A DNA stretch of 23,282 bases, taken from positions 1 through 23,282 of the forward strand of contig DATJVZ010000137.1 of assembly GCA_035501575.1 (NCBI GenBank). Reading direction: 5' to 3'. Source of the stretch: JAFAGX01 sp035501575 (GTDB lineage Bacteria > Acidobacteriota > Terriglobia > Terriglobales > Acidobacteriaceae). This document shows positions 8,208-17,417 of the stretch, piece by piece. The notes under the pieces are model-generated. The model had not been told where the DNA came from, made no database searches, and worked only from the letters and a program-made list of their open reading frames with translations. The translations under genes were made by a program, and so were the position numbers. Every line of letters starts with the position of its first letter. The stretch's first letter is position 1.

Positions 8208-8411
8208 GCTGCTCGTGTGAACCCGCTTTCCTCAGATTAGTTTCCGACTCTCATCCGTTCCGTGCTTTGAGAGTAGCCCGCCAGCGAAAGACGGTGAAAG
8301 TAACCAAAGTCATTTCCGCGGGTCTTCGAAGGCACGAAGTGGGACATAACTTTCGATGCGGTTTCGTGACGGCCGGGAAACGGCCCTGTTAGCTACGTTG
8401 GGGCAACCCGA

Positions 8412-8435
8412 GACCGGCTTTCCTCATCGCCGGTC
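8412..8435 (-). terminator. Stem-loop just after pntB, possible transcript end
   Basis: GACCGGC and GCCGGTC form a perfect 7-bp stem with a 10-nt loop, starting 4 nt beyond the pntB stop codon on the minus strand. The position suits a 3'-end structure for the pnt operon. There is no uridine run, so it may stabilise the mRNA or work with Rho. The rest of 8208-8439 shows a weaker GGCCG/CGGCC stem near 8372-8386 and no gene. Confidence 0.4.
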
Positions 8436-8439
8436 CGGG

Positions 8440-9846
8440 TCATTGGGAGTGGGTGTTGCCCGACAGTTCGTGCACGATCCCGTTCACGAACGATTTGGCA
8501 TCGCCGAAGAGCATGAGTGTCTTGTCCATGTAATAGAGCGGATTGTCGATGCCGGCAAAGCCCGGACTCATGCTGCGCTTGATCACCATGACAGTGCGGG
8601 CCTTGTCGACGTCGAGAATCGGCATGCCGTAGATGGGGCTCGATTGGTCGCTGCGAGCGGAGGGATTGGTCACATCGTTGGCGCCGATCACCAGGACGAC
8701 ATCGGTTTGCGGGAAATCGCCATTGATATCGTCCATCTCAATTAGCTGATCGTAGGGTATGTCGGCTTCTGCCAGCAGCACATTCATATGCCCAGGCATG
8801 CGGCCAGCGACAGGATGGATGGCGAAGCGAACCTCCACGCCACGCTTGCGCAGGGCGTCATAGAGTTCGCGGACTTTGTGCTGCGCTTGCGCCACCGCCA
8901 TCCCATACCCGGGTACGACCACGACGCGATTGGCAGCCGCCAGAATCCCCGCGGCCTCCTCGGCGGTGGCGCTGCGAACCGTCTTCGCTTCTCCCCCGCC
9001 CGCCGCCGCGGAGGCTTGTACTTGTCCAAAGGCGCCGAACAGAACATTGGTGAACGAGCGGTTCATCGCCTTCGACATGATCACCGAGAGAATGAAGCCG
9101 GAGGATCCATCGAGAGCGCCGGCAATGATCAGCAACTTGCTGTCCACGACGAAGCCCATCGCCGCCGCGGAGAGACCGGCATAGGAGTTCAGCAAGGAGA
9201 TCACCGTGGGCATGTCCGCACCGCCGATCGGCACGATCATGAGCACGCCAAACAGCAGCCCGAGCGCGACCATCACGGGGAACAGGTGCTGGTTGCCCGG
9301 GTTGAGCACTAAATCAACAGCTACGGCGATGGCCACGGCCAGGATAGAAAGATTCACCAGGTTCTGGCCGCGATAGGTTAGGGGGCGCTGGGGCAGGACT
9401 TCTTGCAGTTTGCCCGCCGCCATCAGACTGCCGGTAAAGGTCAACGAGCCCAGGATGACCTCCATCGAAAGCACCGCCATCGTGAAACGCGGCAGATTGG
9501 GCGTGCGCAGGTAGAATTCGGCTGTGCCGACCAGGGTGACACACAAGGCGCCAAAGGCGTGGCTGAGCGCGGTCCGCTGCGGCACCGCGGTCATGTGCAC
9601 CAGCCCAAGCGGAATCCCGATTCCCGAACCAATCACCAGGGCGATGGCGATCGAGCGGTAGTCGACAATCCCGTGGTGCAACAAGGTTCCGGCGATGGCG
9701 GCGACCATGCCGATCTCGCCCGCCCACACTCCGTGGCGGGCGGTTTTCGGAGCGCTCATCCACTTCAGAGACAGAATGAAAAGAGCGCTGGCCAGAAGGT
9801 ACAAAAATTCGATGCCGACCTGATTGCCGGCGAGCGCGTTATTCAT
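8440..9846 (-). CDS. pntB: Proton-translocating NAD(P) transhydrogenase subunit beta
   Basis: Beta subunit of the membrane enzyme that uses proton influx to drive hydride transfer from NADH to NADP. The 468 residues match the family. The N-terminal half is a series of membrane helices. The C-terminal half is the NADP-binding domain III, with VVVVPGYGMAVAQAQ, HPVAGRMPGHMNVLLAEA, GANDVTNPSA and RSMSPGFAG, all standard PntB segments. The ATG at 9846 overlaps the TGA of pntAB by 4 nt (ATGA) and has no ribosome-binding site of its own, so translation is probably coupled. It is the last gene of pntAA-pntAB-pntB. Confidence 0.96.
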   Translation of the reverse strand: MNNALAGNQVGIEFLYLLASALFILSLKWMSAPKTARHGVWAGEIGMVAAIAGTLLHHGIVDYRSIAIALVIGSGIGIPLGLVHMTAVPQRTALSHAFGALCVTLVGTAEFYLRTPNLPRFTMAVLSMEVILGSLTFTGSLMAAGKLQEVLPQRPLTYRGQNLVNLSILAVAIAVAVDLVLNPGNQHLFPVMVALGLLFGVLMIVPIGGADMPTVISLLNSYAGLSAAAMGFVVDSKLLIIAGALDGSSGFILSVIMSKAMNRSFTNVLFGAFGQVQASAAAGGGEAKTVRSATAEEAAGILAAANRVVVVPGYGMAVAQAQHKVRELYDALRKRGVEVRFAIHPVAGRMPGHMNVLLAEADIPYDQLIEMDDINGDFPQTDVVLVIGANDVTNPSARSDQSSPIYGMPILDVDKARTVMVIKRSMSPGFAGIDNPLYYMDKTLMLFGDAKSFVNGIVHELSGNTHSQ

Positions 9847-10139
9847 GGTTTTGTCGGGCGGCTGGTTTTGAACATCTTGAGCATTCGGTCGGTAATCAGG
9901 AATCCGCCGACGACATTGCTGGTGGCGGCAACCACGGCCACAAAGCCCAGCCCGAAAGCAAGCTTCGACTGGTGCTCCCCTACTAAGACGATGGCGCCGA
10001 CGACGGCAATGGCGTCCAGGGCGTTGGTGAGAGACATCAGCGGGGTGTGCAGCAAGGGCGAGACTCGCCGGATGACCTCGAACCCGACAAAGCCGGCGAG
10101 CATGAATACGAACAAACCATCGATCAATCCCGAACTCAT
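9843..10139 (-). CDS. pntAB: Transhydrogenase subunit alpha, membrane part (PntAB)
   Basis: A 98-residue protein with three to four hydrophobic helices (LFVFMLAGFVGFEV; AIAVVGAIVLVG; LAFGLGFVAVVAATSNVVGGFLI), the short membrane segment of the alpha subunit that is a separate gene in the three-subunit transhydrogenases (for example Rhodospirillum) and fused to PntAA in E. coli. The ATG at 10139 is chosen because AGGAGG lies 4 nt upstream and because the frame above it reads as proline/arginine-rich non-protein sequence. The stop overlaps the pntB start. Confidence 0.94.
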   Translation of the reverse strand: MSSGLIDGLFVFMLAGFVGFEVIRRVSPLLHTPLMSLTNALDAIAVVGAIVLVGEHQSKLAFGLGFVAVVAATSNVVGGFLITDRMLKMFKTSRPTKP

Positions 10140-10248
10140 CTTGCCTCCTGAACTCTTCGTGCGCGAGCCCCCATCCTGCGGAACGCTCCCTCGCGGGCGC
10201 CGAGCAGCCCTGGGCAGGGATCGCGGAAACGACGGATGACCGCCGATA

Positions 10249-10268
10249 GCTAGACGGTCACGTCTAGC
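10249..10268 (-). promoter_or_regulatory. Intercistronic hairpin that includes the pntAA stop codon
   Basis: GCTAGACG-GTCA-CGTCTAGC is a perfect 8-bp stem with a tetraloop. The TAG stop of pntAA (10266-10264) lies inside the stem. It separates pntAA from pntAB (124-nt gap). It could protect the upstream transcript end or tune subunit ratios. Confidence 0.5.
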
Positions 10269-11442
10269 GGGATTCCCGCGCCGCCACCAACTCGGGCAGA
10301 CCAAAGAATTCTCGGACCCGTCGATTCACGATTTTGCCTTGGTCAGTCAACAGGGTCTCACGAACAATTTCATCGTCGTTGGTGCGCAGCCGGCCATCCT
10401 TCACTAGGTGCAGCACAAAAGCGGTGAGGTTACGGGCGTACATCTGGCTGGCATGATAGGGGACCTCGCTGGCCAGATTGATGTGCCCTATGATTTTTAC
10501 ATCGTGCTCGACTACGATTTCGCCCGCGCGGGTGGCTTCGCAATTGCCCCCGCGTTCGGCCGCCAGATCGACAATGACCGAACCCGGCGCCATGTTGGCG
10601 ATCATGTCCGAGGTGATCAGCACGGGAGCCTTCTTGCCCGGTACCACGGCGGTGGTAATCACGATGTCGTTTTCCGCCACCGCGCGCGTCAGGAGTTCCC
10701 GTTGCCGGACATAAAAGCTTTCATCTTGAGCAGTGCCGTACCCCCGGGCGTCCTCGGCATTCTGGGCGGCGATCGGGAGCTCGACGAACCGCCCCCCCAG
10801 GCTCTTGACCTGCTCTTTCGCGGCGGGACGCATATCATAGGCGGAGACCACGGCGCCCAAACGTCGCGCCGTGGCGATGGCCTGCAATCCGGCTACGCCC
10901 GCGCCGATCACCAACACTTTCGCGGGCGTGAGCGTGCCCGCTGCGGTGGTCAGCATGGGAAAGATCTTGGGTAGAGTCACGGCGGCCAGAAGCACGGCTT
11001 TGTAGCCACAGAGCGTGCCCATCGAAGACAGCGCATCCATGCTTTGGGCGCGGGTGGTGCGCGGCATCAACTCCACCGAGAACGAAGTGGCGCCGGTTTG
11101 AGCAATCTCCTCGATTACCTCGAGCGAGCCGAGCGGCCGCAGGAAACCGATCAATCCCTGGCCGCGACGCATCAGGGCGAGATCGGCTTTTCCGGTGACA
11201 TCGTTCGAACCGTAACAGAGGACCTGAACGATCAGGTCGGCTTCGGCGAAGACCGCGGCCCGGTCGGGGAGAATCTTGGTCCCTTTCTCGGCATAAAGAG
11301 CGTCGGGATAGCCGGCTTCGGCCCCGGCGCCTTGCTCGAGGAGGACCTCAAATCCGGCTTTGCTGAGGGCGGGGATGGCCAGCGGCACTAGGGCCACGCG
11401 GTGCTCCCCGGGATAGCTCTCTTTCGGTACACCAATACGCAT
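10264..11442 (-). CDS. pntAA: NAD(P) transhydrogenase subunit alpha, NAD-binding part (PntAA)
   Basis: Soluble domain I of transhydrogenase, which binds NADH. The 392 residues start MRIGVPKES, the family N-terminus, and include the Rossmann segment VLVIGAGVAGLQAI near residue 175, then YDMRPAAKEQVKSLGG, and GSVIVDLAAERGGN, characteristic of the alanine dehydrogenase/PNT family. Alanine dehydrogenase is ruled out by the adjacent pntAB and pntB. The ATG at 11442 is preferred over an ATG 23 codons upstream because it starts at the conserved residues and has GGAG at about 10 nt. First gene of the operon, 152 nt after hspR. Confidence 0.95.
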   Translation of the reverse strand: MRIGVPKESYPGEHRVALVPLAIPALSKAGFEVLLEQGAGAEAGYPDALYAEKGTKILPDRAAVFAEADLIVQVLCYGSNDVTGKADLALMRRGQGLIGFLRPLGSLEVIEEIAQTGATSFSVELMPRTTRAQSMDALSSMGTLCGYKAVLLAAVTLPKIFPMLTTAAGTLTPAKVLVIGAGVAGLQAIATARRLGAVVSAYDMRPAAKEQVKSLGGRFVELPIAAQNAEDARGYGTAQDESFYVRQRELLTRAVAENDIVITTAVVPGKKAPVLITSDMIANMAPGSVIVDLAAERGGNCEATRAGEIVVEHDVKIIGHINLASEVPYHASQMYARNLTAFVLHLVKDGRLRTNDDEIVRETLLTDQGKIVNRRVREFFGLPELVAARESR

Positions 11443-11469
11443 GAAGACGGCTCCAGAAGAAAACTTTCT

Positions 11470-11475
11470 ATTGTA
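11470..11475 (-). promoter_or_regulatory. Candidate -10 box of the pnt operon
   Basis: TACAAT on the minus strand, 27 nt before the pntAA start, with no recognisable -35 box. If used, it gives a leader of about 20 nt that contains the GGAG ribosome-binding site. Confidence 0.4.
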
Positions 11476-11594
11476 GCTCGGAAGCGTCTCTCGCGCCGGG
11501 AAGGTCATCACCGAGTCACTGGAGCGCGGTCGCCGAGTGCCGCGTGGCGAACGAGGATCGCTCCGATCGAAGGATCGACCGCTTCCGCCTGCGT

Positions 11595-11984
11595 CTACTT
11601 CTTGCGAGTGACCGGGACGATGGGGCGACGAAATGGGATGATCGCCTCGCGGGAGGGATCTCCGGCAGCGCCGGCGCGGGTCAGCACTTCCTCCTGGATG
11701 TACTTCACGAAATCCTGAATCTGGCGCTGCATTTCCTCCATGCGTTCGCGCATTTGCAGAATGATGGCAATCCCACTGATGTTCACGCGAAGGTCGCGGG
11801 CAAGAGAGAGAATGAATTCCAATCTCTCCAGGTCCTCGTCGGTATACATCCGAGTGTTACCTTCGGTCCGGGAAGGTTTCAGTAATCCTTCCCGTTCGTA
11901 GAGGCGAAGAGTTTGGGGATGGATGCCGTACATCTCGGCCACCGCCGAGATCATATAGGCCCCTTTGGATCTCCGTTTGGTCAT
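11595..11984 (-). CDS. hspR: HspR-like MerR-family heat-shock repressor
   Basis: DNA-binding repressor that in actinobacteria and Helicobacter binds HAIR sites (CTTGAGT-N7-ACTCAAG) upstream of chaperone operons and needs DnaK as co-repressor. The 129 residues begin with a MerR helix-turn-helix, about 9-75: ISAVAEMYGIHPQTLRLYERE, then LLKPSRTEGNTRMYTDEDLERL. The segment ARDLRVNISGIAIIL is typical of HspR, and an amphipathic, likely coiled-coil helix follows to about residue 100. The tail is basic. No metal-binding cysteines of metal-sensing MerR proteins are present. The ATG at 11984 has no good ribosome-binding site. Unlike the classical dnaK-grpE-dnaJ-hspR operon, a permease gene lies between dnaJ and hspR. 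HAIR-like sites are found at dnaK but not in the 99 nt before hspR. Confidence 0.9.
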   Translation of the reverse strand: MTKRRSKGAYMISAVAEMYGIHPQTLRLYEREGLLKPSRTEGNTRMYTDEDLERLEFILSLARDLRVNISGIAIILQMRERMEEMQRQIQDFVKYIQEEVLTRAGAAGDPSREAIIPFRRPIVPVTRKK

Positions 11985-12003
11985 CCAGAGGTATTAGAAC
12001 ATA

Positions 12004-12075
12004 AGCCACGGAGGACAAAGATCTTCGCGGATCCGATGGAGGCAACCGCGGGCTCTTCTCTGCCCGTCCGTGGCT
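12004..12075. repeat. Inverted repeat AGCCACGGA ... TCCGTGGCT between hspR and the permease gene
   Basis: AGCCACGGA (12004-12012) and TCCGTGGCT (12067-12075) are perfect 9-bp inverse copies 54 nt apart, filling most of the intergenic gap. A third copy, TCCGTGGCT, followed by C as at 12076, occurs at 19334-19342 in the glmS-purS gap. It may be a small dispersed intergenic repeat or a structure at the end of the permease transcript. Confidence 0.4.
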
Positions 12076-12083
12076 CGATTGGT

Positions 12084-13478
12084 TTAGACAGTAGCTTGGG
12101 GATTTTCCCGCGCCGGCGCCCAACCCTGGGGTTTGAGCTGATGATTCAGGAAATAAGCCAACACGCCGCCAGCAATCAGCAGCATCCCGAGGGCAAACGA
12201 GCTCATACCCAGCACCTGCTCGGTCTCGCTACGAATCACCGAGAAGCCGAGCAGCAGCATAGGGGCGATCCCGACCGCGATCGCACCGAACATTCCGCCT
12301 GGGACACGGAAAGCACGCGGCAGATCGGGCTCGCGCAGCCGCAAGACCACGAGAGCCACGAATTCGAGCGCCAGGCTGGAGCCATAAAGGAGAATGTCAA
12401 TCGTGACCAGACGTTCGAAGCCCAGGCCCAGACACAAAGCCCAGCCCACGGCGCAGACGGCGATCGCCACCCAAGGCGCTCGTCGGCGATTCAGCTTGCC
12501 AAAGACCCGGGGTAGCATGCCGTCCTGGGCCATCGCCAGCGGCAAGCGGGAGTAGCTCATGACCAGAGCGTTGAACATGCCGAAGGCGCTGACCATGCCG
12601 CCGACCACCAGCGCCAGCCGCAGCGGCCCTCCGCCCAAAAATCCGGCGATATCGGCCCAAGAGCCAGTTTCCCATGCCCCGGAGGGAAGCCCGGTCATCC
12701 ATACCGCGGCTACGGGAAGGATGTAACTGAGAGCAACGATCGCGACTGCGGCCAGCATGGCACGTGGGTAGGTGCGTTGCGGCCGTTCTACTTCGGTGGC
12801 GATGGTCGAGGCGTTATCCCAGCCCATGTAGTTCCACATGGCGATCAGCAACCCGCCAACCATATCCGTCTTCGAACTGGTCGGGGTGGTCACGGCATGA
12901 AATAGAGCTCCGTACTTGATGGGAGCCAGCACGACCATCAGAGCAAATGGCGCGGAGAGCGCAAAGAACAGCCAGAGCGATGTGGTCGACACCACCCGTA
13001 CGCCCGCGATGTTCAGGAGCGCGCAAACGCTAACCACGGCCAATCCCACCACGATTCCGCGATGTCCCTCCGAGAACCAGGGGAACATGCGAACCAGGTA
13101 GGCGACAAACAAAGTCGGATAGATCGCCATGTCGAAGATCGACGCGACCAGCGAAAGCCATGCTTCCTGGAATCCCCAAAAGTTTCCCATGGCGCGCCGC
13201 ACCCAGGCGTAATAGCCGCCTTCTTGCGGGAGAGCACTGGATAACTCCCCGATCATATAGGCCGTCGGCAGGCTCCAGAGAATAGGGGTCAAGAAGAGGA
13301 TCACAATCGCGCGTCCGTACCCGGCCCCGTGCACAATGTCCTCAGTACCGTAGGTGCCGCCCGACACCATAAAAAAAGTGGCTGCAACCAGAGGCCACAA
13401 GGTGAGGCGAACGGACTGTTTTTTGACGGGGATTGAACGCAGCGAGATGAATGGACTTGCGGTGCTAGCTGTAACCAA
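12084..13478 (-). CDS. APC-superfamily amino-acid permease
   Basis: A 464-residue integral membrane transporter with about twelve hydrophobic segments. The first helix region carries VSGGTYGTEDIV, matching the unwound G-S/G-G-T helix 1 of the APC fold. LPQEGGYYAWVRRAMG is the conserved stretch after helix 2, and NYMGWDNASTIATEVERPQRTYPRA is the helix 6 region with the conserved E-V-x-x-P. The substrate is not deducible; amino acid or amine is the family norm. The start is a TTG at 13478, with AGGAGG 12 nt upstream, slightly far. No ATG gives a better N-terminus, and the next 20 residues are plausibly cytoplasmic. It separates dnaJ from hspR and is not a known heat-shock gene. Confidence 0.88.
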   Translation of the reverse strand: MVTASTASPFISLRSIPVKKQSVRLTLWPLVAATFFMVSGGTYGTEDIVHGAGYGRAIVILFLTPILWSLPTAYMIGELSSALPQEGGYYAWVRRAMGNFWGFQEAWLSLVASIFDMAIYPTLFVAYLVRMFPWFSEGHRGIVVGLAVVSVCALLNIAGVRVVSTTSLWLFFALSAPFALMVVLAPIKYGALFHAVTTPTSSKTDMVGGLLIAMWNYMGWDNASTIATEVERPQRTYPRAMLAAVAIVALSYILPVAAVWMTGLPSGAWETGSWADIAGFLGGGPLRLALVVGGMVSAFGMFNALVMSYSRLPLAMAQDGMLPRVFGKLNRRRAPWVAIAVCAVGWALCLGLGFERLVTIDILLYGSSLALEFVALVVLRLREPDLPRAFRVPGGMFGAIAVGIAPMLLLGFSVIRSETEQVLGMSSFALGMLLIAGGVLAYFLNHQLKPQGWAPARENPQATV

Positions 13479-13558
13479 TTTCTATGGCTTCCTCCTCAAG
13501 CGACTCACTCTCAACACCGCATTCGGGGTCACCGCGGCGGAGTTGGTTCGCAGGTATG

Positions 13559-13586
13559 AGATTACGGGAAATTTCAACAGATGCAA
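13559..13586 (-). promoter_or_regulatory. Candidate promoter of the APC permease gene
   Basis: TTGCAT (13581-13586) and TAATCT (13559-13564) on the minus strand with a 16-bp spacer, in the only AT-rich stretch of the 252-nt gap between dnaJ and the permease. It suggests that the permease, and perhaps hspR, can be transcribed independently of dnaK-dnaJ. Confidence 0.35.
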
Positions 13587-13730
13587 GAAAATTTTTGAAT
13601 ATTTTTCGCTAGCGTAATGAAAAGCGAGGTGGAAGGACTCCAAAACGGAAGTGCGGAGCTGTCCTCCCGAATTCGGCTCCCCTGGCCGATCTCAAGCCTC
13701 CGGGCGGGCCGCGGCAGCCGCCGCGCTCTC

Positions 13731-14969
13731 TTAGAGGTCCTTCCAAAGTTCAGTCCTAGGATCTTCGGGGTTCAGCCTCGCCAGCTCGCGCAGCAGCTCC
13801 TTCGTCTTCTCGTCGCGCGGCATGGGCGTGGTGATTTTGATTTCGACGATTTCATCTCCGCGTACGCCGTCTTTGGTCGACGAAGGAACGCCCTTTTGGC
13901 GCAGGCGGAGCTTTTGCCCCGATTGGGTCCCCGGCGGAATCTTCAGAATCGCCCTCCCATCGACGGTAGGAACCTCGATCTTGGCTCCCAGGGCAGCTTC
14001 GGTGGCGGTGATGGGTACGGTTAAGAAGATGTCATCGCCCTCGCGACGGAAAATCGGGTGCGTGCCGGTACGAATGATCACGTAGAGATCGCCGGCGGGC
14101 CCGCCTTGTACGCCGGCGTTGCCCTTGCCCGCAATCCGGATGCGTTGGCCGTCGCGAGTGCCCGGTTTGATGCGTACTTCCAGCGGCTCGGTACGCTCAA
14201 CCGTGCCCTCGCCATGGCAGTCCGGACAGCCGGAACGGTTTTTGCCGGTTCCACGGCAGCGGGGGCAGGTAAGGTTGAACTTCATCCTTCCCCCGACTTG
14301 GGTAACTTGCCCGGTGCCGTTGCACTCGTGACATTTTCCCGGGGACTCAATGTAGCCCTGCCCATGACAGTGGTCACAGGTTTCGCGGCGAGTTAGATTC
14401 AGTCGTATAACCCCACCGCGGATGGCTGTCCAAAACGGAACGTTGACCTGGTATTCCAGGTCGGAGCCCGCTTCCGGGCCTTCCTGGACGGCTGACCCCG
14501 CTCCGCGCCCTCCGAAGATACCGGAGAAGATATCCCGGAAGCCGCCACCCCCTTGTGCCCCATTGCGAGTACGGGCGCCTTCCATGAGGTCGGAAAAATC
14601 AAAGCCGCCGAAATCAAAGTGCACCCCTGAGCCGGCTCCTGGCTGTTCCCCGGGGTAGCCCGCTGAAGAGGCGCCACTGAATCCACCGGCGCCAGCGGAG
14701 CCGCGCGCGTAGGCCGCGGCGGCCGCTGGATCGATGTTGTCGGAGTAGAAGCCGAGCTGATCGTAGATCTTGCGCTTCTTGGGATCGCTCAGAACTTCGT
14801 TGGCTTCGGAGAGGGCCTTGAACTTCTCCTCGGCCGTCTTATCACCCGGATTGACGTCGGGGTGGAACTTGCGCGCCAGCTTGCGGAAGGCCCTGCGAAT
14901 CTCTTCGCTCGAGGCGGATTTCTTGACCCCGAGAATCTCGTAATAGTCCTTCTTGTTAGGGGTAGCCAT
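13731..14969 (-). CDS. dnaJ: Chaperone DnaJ (Hsp40)
   Basis: Co-chaperone that delivers unfolded proteins to DnaK and stimulates its ATPase. The 412 residues show a J domain at 5-75 with HPD at 36-38. A glycine/phenylalanine-rich linker (about 80-165) is unusually long and alanine/serine-rich at its start. The four zinc-finger repeats CxxCxGxG are complete: C198/C201, C213/C216, C235/C238 and C248/C251. The two C-terminal substrate-binding beta domains end at PRTELWKDL. ATG at 14969, with GGAAGG about 9 nt upstream. It follows dnaK after a small intervening gene on the same strand; no grpE is nearby. Confidence 0.96.
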   Translation of the reverse strand: MATPNKKDYYEILGVKKSASSEEIRRAFRKLARKFHPDVNPGDKTAEEKFKALSEANEVLSDPKKRKIYDQLGFYSDNIDPAAAAAYARGSAGAGGFSGASSAGYPGEQPGAGSGVHFDFGGFDFSDLMEGARTRNGAQGGGGFRDIFSGIFGGRGAGSAVQEGPEAGSDLEYQVNVPFWTAIRGGVIRLNLTRRETCDHCHGQGYIESPGKCHECNGTGQVTQVGGRMKFNLTCPRCRGTGKNRSGCPDCHGEGTVERTEPLEVRIKPGTRDGQRIRIAGKGNAGVQGGPAGDLYVIIRTGTHPIFRREGDDIFLTVPITATEAALGAKIEVPTVDGRAILKIPPGTQSGQKLRLRQKGVPSSTKDGVRGDEIVEIKITTPMPRDEKTKELLRELARLNPEDPRTELWKDL

Positions 14970-15028
14970 CCGAGCGGCCCTTCCTTTCGATGCGCGTGAC
15001 CAGTTCGACGGTTCTCGAAGCGTTCCGC

Positions 15029-15181
15029 CTAGTCGAGCGCACTGCCCTTATCCTCATAGCGGGCGGCATCAACGTATACCGGGATACGGTCGATCCCCTT
15101 GCCCGTCTCGCTTAACACGTAGAATTGATTTCCTTCCGCCAGTGCCAGCCAATACTCTCGTCCTTTAACTTCAAACCTCAA
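15029..15181 (-). CDS. Small hypothetical protein between dnaK and dnaJ
   Basis: I do not recognise this 50-residue protein. It reads like real coding sequence, with alternating hydrophobic strands (FEVKGREYWLALAEGNQFYV; IDRIPVYVDAARYED) suggesting a small beta-rich fold, and a charged C-terminus. I chose the TTG at 15181 because GGGGGG lies 6 nt upstream, an ideal ribosome-binding distance. The frame stays open to at least a TTG at 15280, but the extra 33 residues are arginine/proline-rich and less protein-like. It sits 147 nt after the dnaK stop and 59 nt before the dnaJ ATG, in the slot where other bacteria carry grpE, although it shows no resemblance to GrpE. Confidence 0.5.
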   Translation of the reverse strand: MRFEVKGREYWLALAEGNQFYVLSETGKGIDRIPVYVDAARYEDKGSALD

Positions 15182-15327
15182 TCGAATCCCCCCTTTTGGT
15201 TGCTGCCAAAAAAGCAGCCGCGGATCGACCGGTCTCGCGGGTCTCTCGGATCCGCGCCGACCGGTCCCATCCGCGGCCAAGTTTCGTCAGGCCGTCGAGG
15301 AAACGGGCGAACCCGATTCCCGCCGGC

Positions 15328-17250
<1,923 letters not shown>

Positions 17251-17291
17251 AGGTACCCCCTTTAGGCTTCTAAGTAATTAAAAATGAGATA

Positions 17292-17312
17292 CTTGACTGA
17301 AGTATGCTCAAT
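17292..17312. promoter_or_regulatory. HAIR-like HspR operator 1 (downstream site)
   Basis: Plus strand: CTTGACT-N7-GCTCAAT, 11 of 14 half-site positions matching the HAIR consensus CTTGAGT-N7-ACTCAAG with exact N7 spacing. It lies in the dnaK leader, about +8 to +28 from the predicted start. It shares 12 of 14 half-site bases with operator 2 when that site is read on the opposite strand. Confidence 0.75.
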
Positions 17313-17325
17313 TGCGTTGTCGCCC

Positions 17326-17354
17326 ATGATAAGAATTGAGTCCATCACTGTCAA
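17326..17354 (-). promoter_or_regulatory. Sigma-70-type promoter of dnaK
   Basis: On the minus strand TTGACA (17354-17349, perfect -35) is followed after exactly 17 nt by TATCAT (17331-17326, one mismatch from TATAAT). The predicted start is near 17319, giving a leader of about 69 nt. This is the best promoter in the window. The -35 box and most of the spacer lie inside HspR-like operator 2, so repressor binding should block polymerase. Confidence 0.8.
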
Positions 17355-17355
17355 G
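17335..17355. promoter_or_regulatory. HAIR-like HspR operator 2 (overlaps the dnaK -35 box)
   Basis: Minus strand: CTTGACA-N7-ACTCAAT, 11 of 14 matches to the HAIR consensus with exact spacing. Its left half contains the -35 hexamer TTGACA. Its centre is 43 bp (about four helical turns) from the centre of operator 1, so two bound HspR proteins would face the same side of the DNA. Confidence 0.78.
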
Positions 17356-17417
17356 TTACAACCATTAGATGCCTGAGGAATTGATTACGATGCGTAGGGA
17401 TCTCGAAATGTCTTGGG

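Noticed and set aside
13701..13730. GC-rich stem after dnaJ as terminator
   Set aside because: Only a 5-bp stem in very GC-rich sequence with no uridine run.
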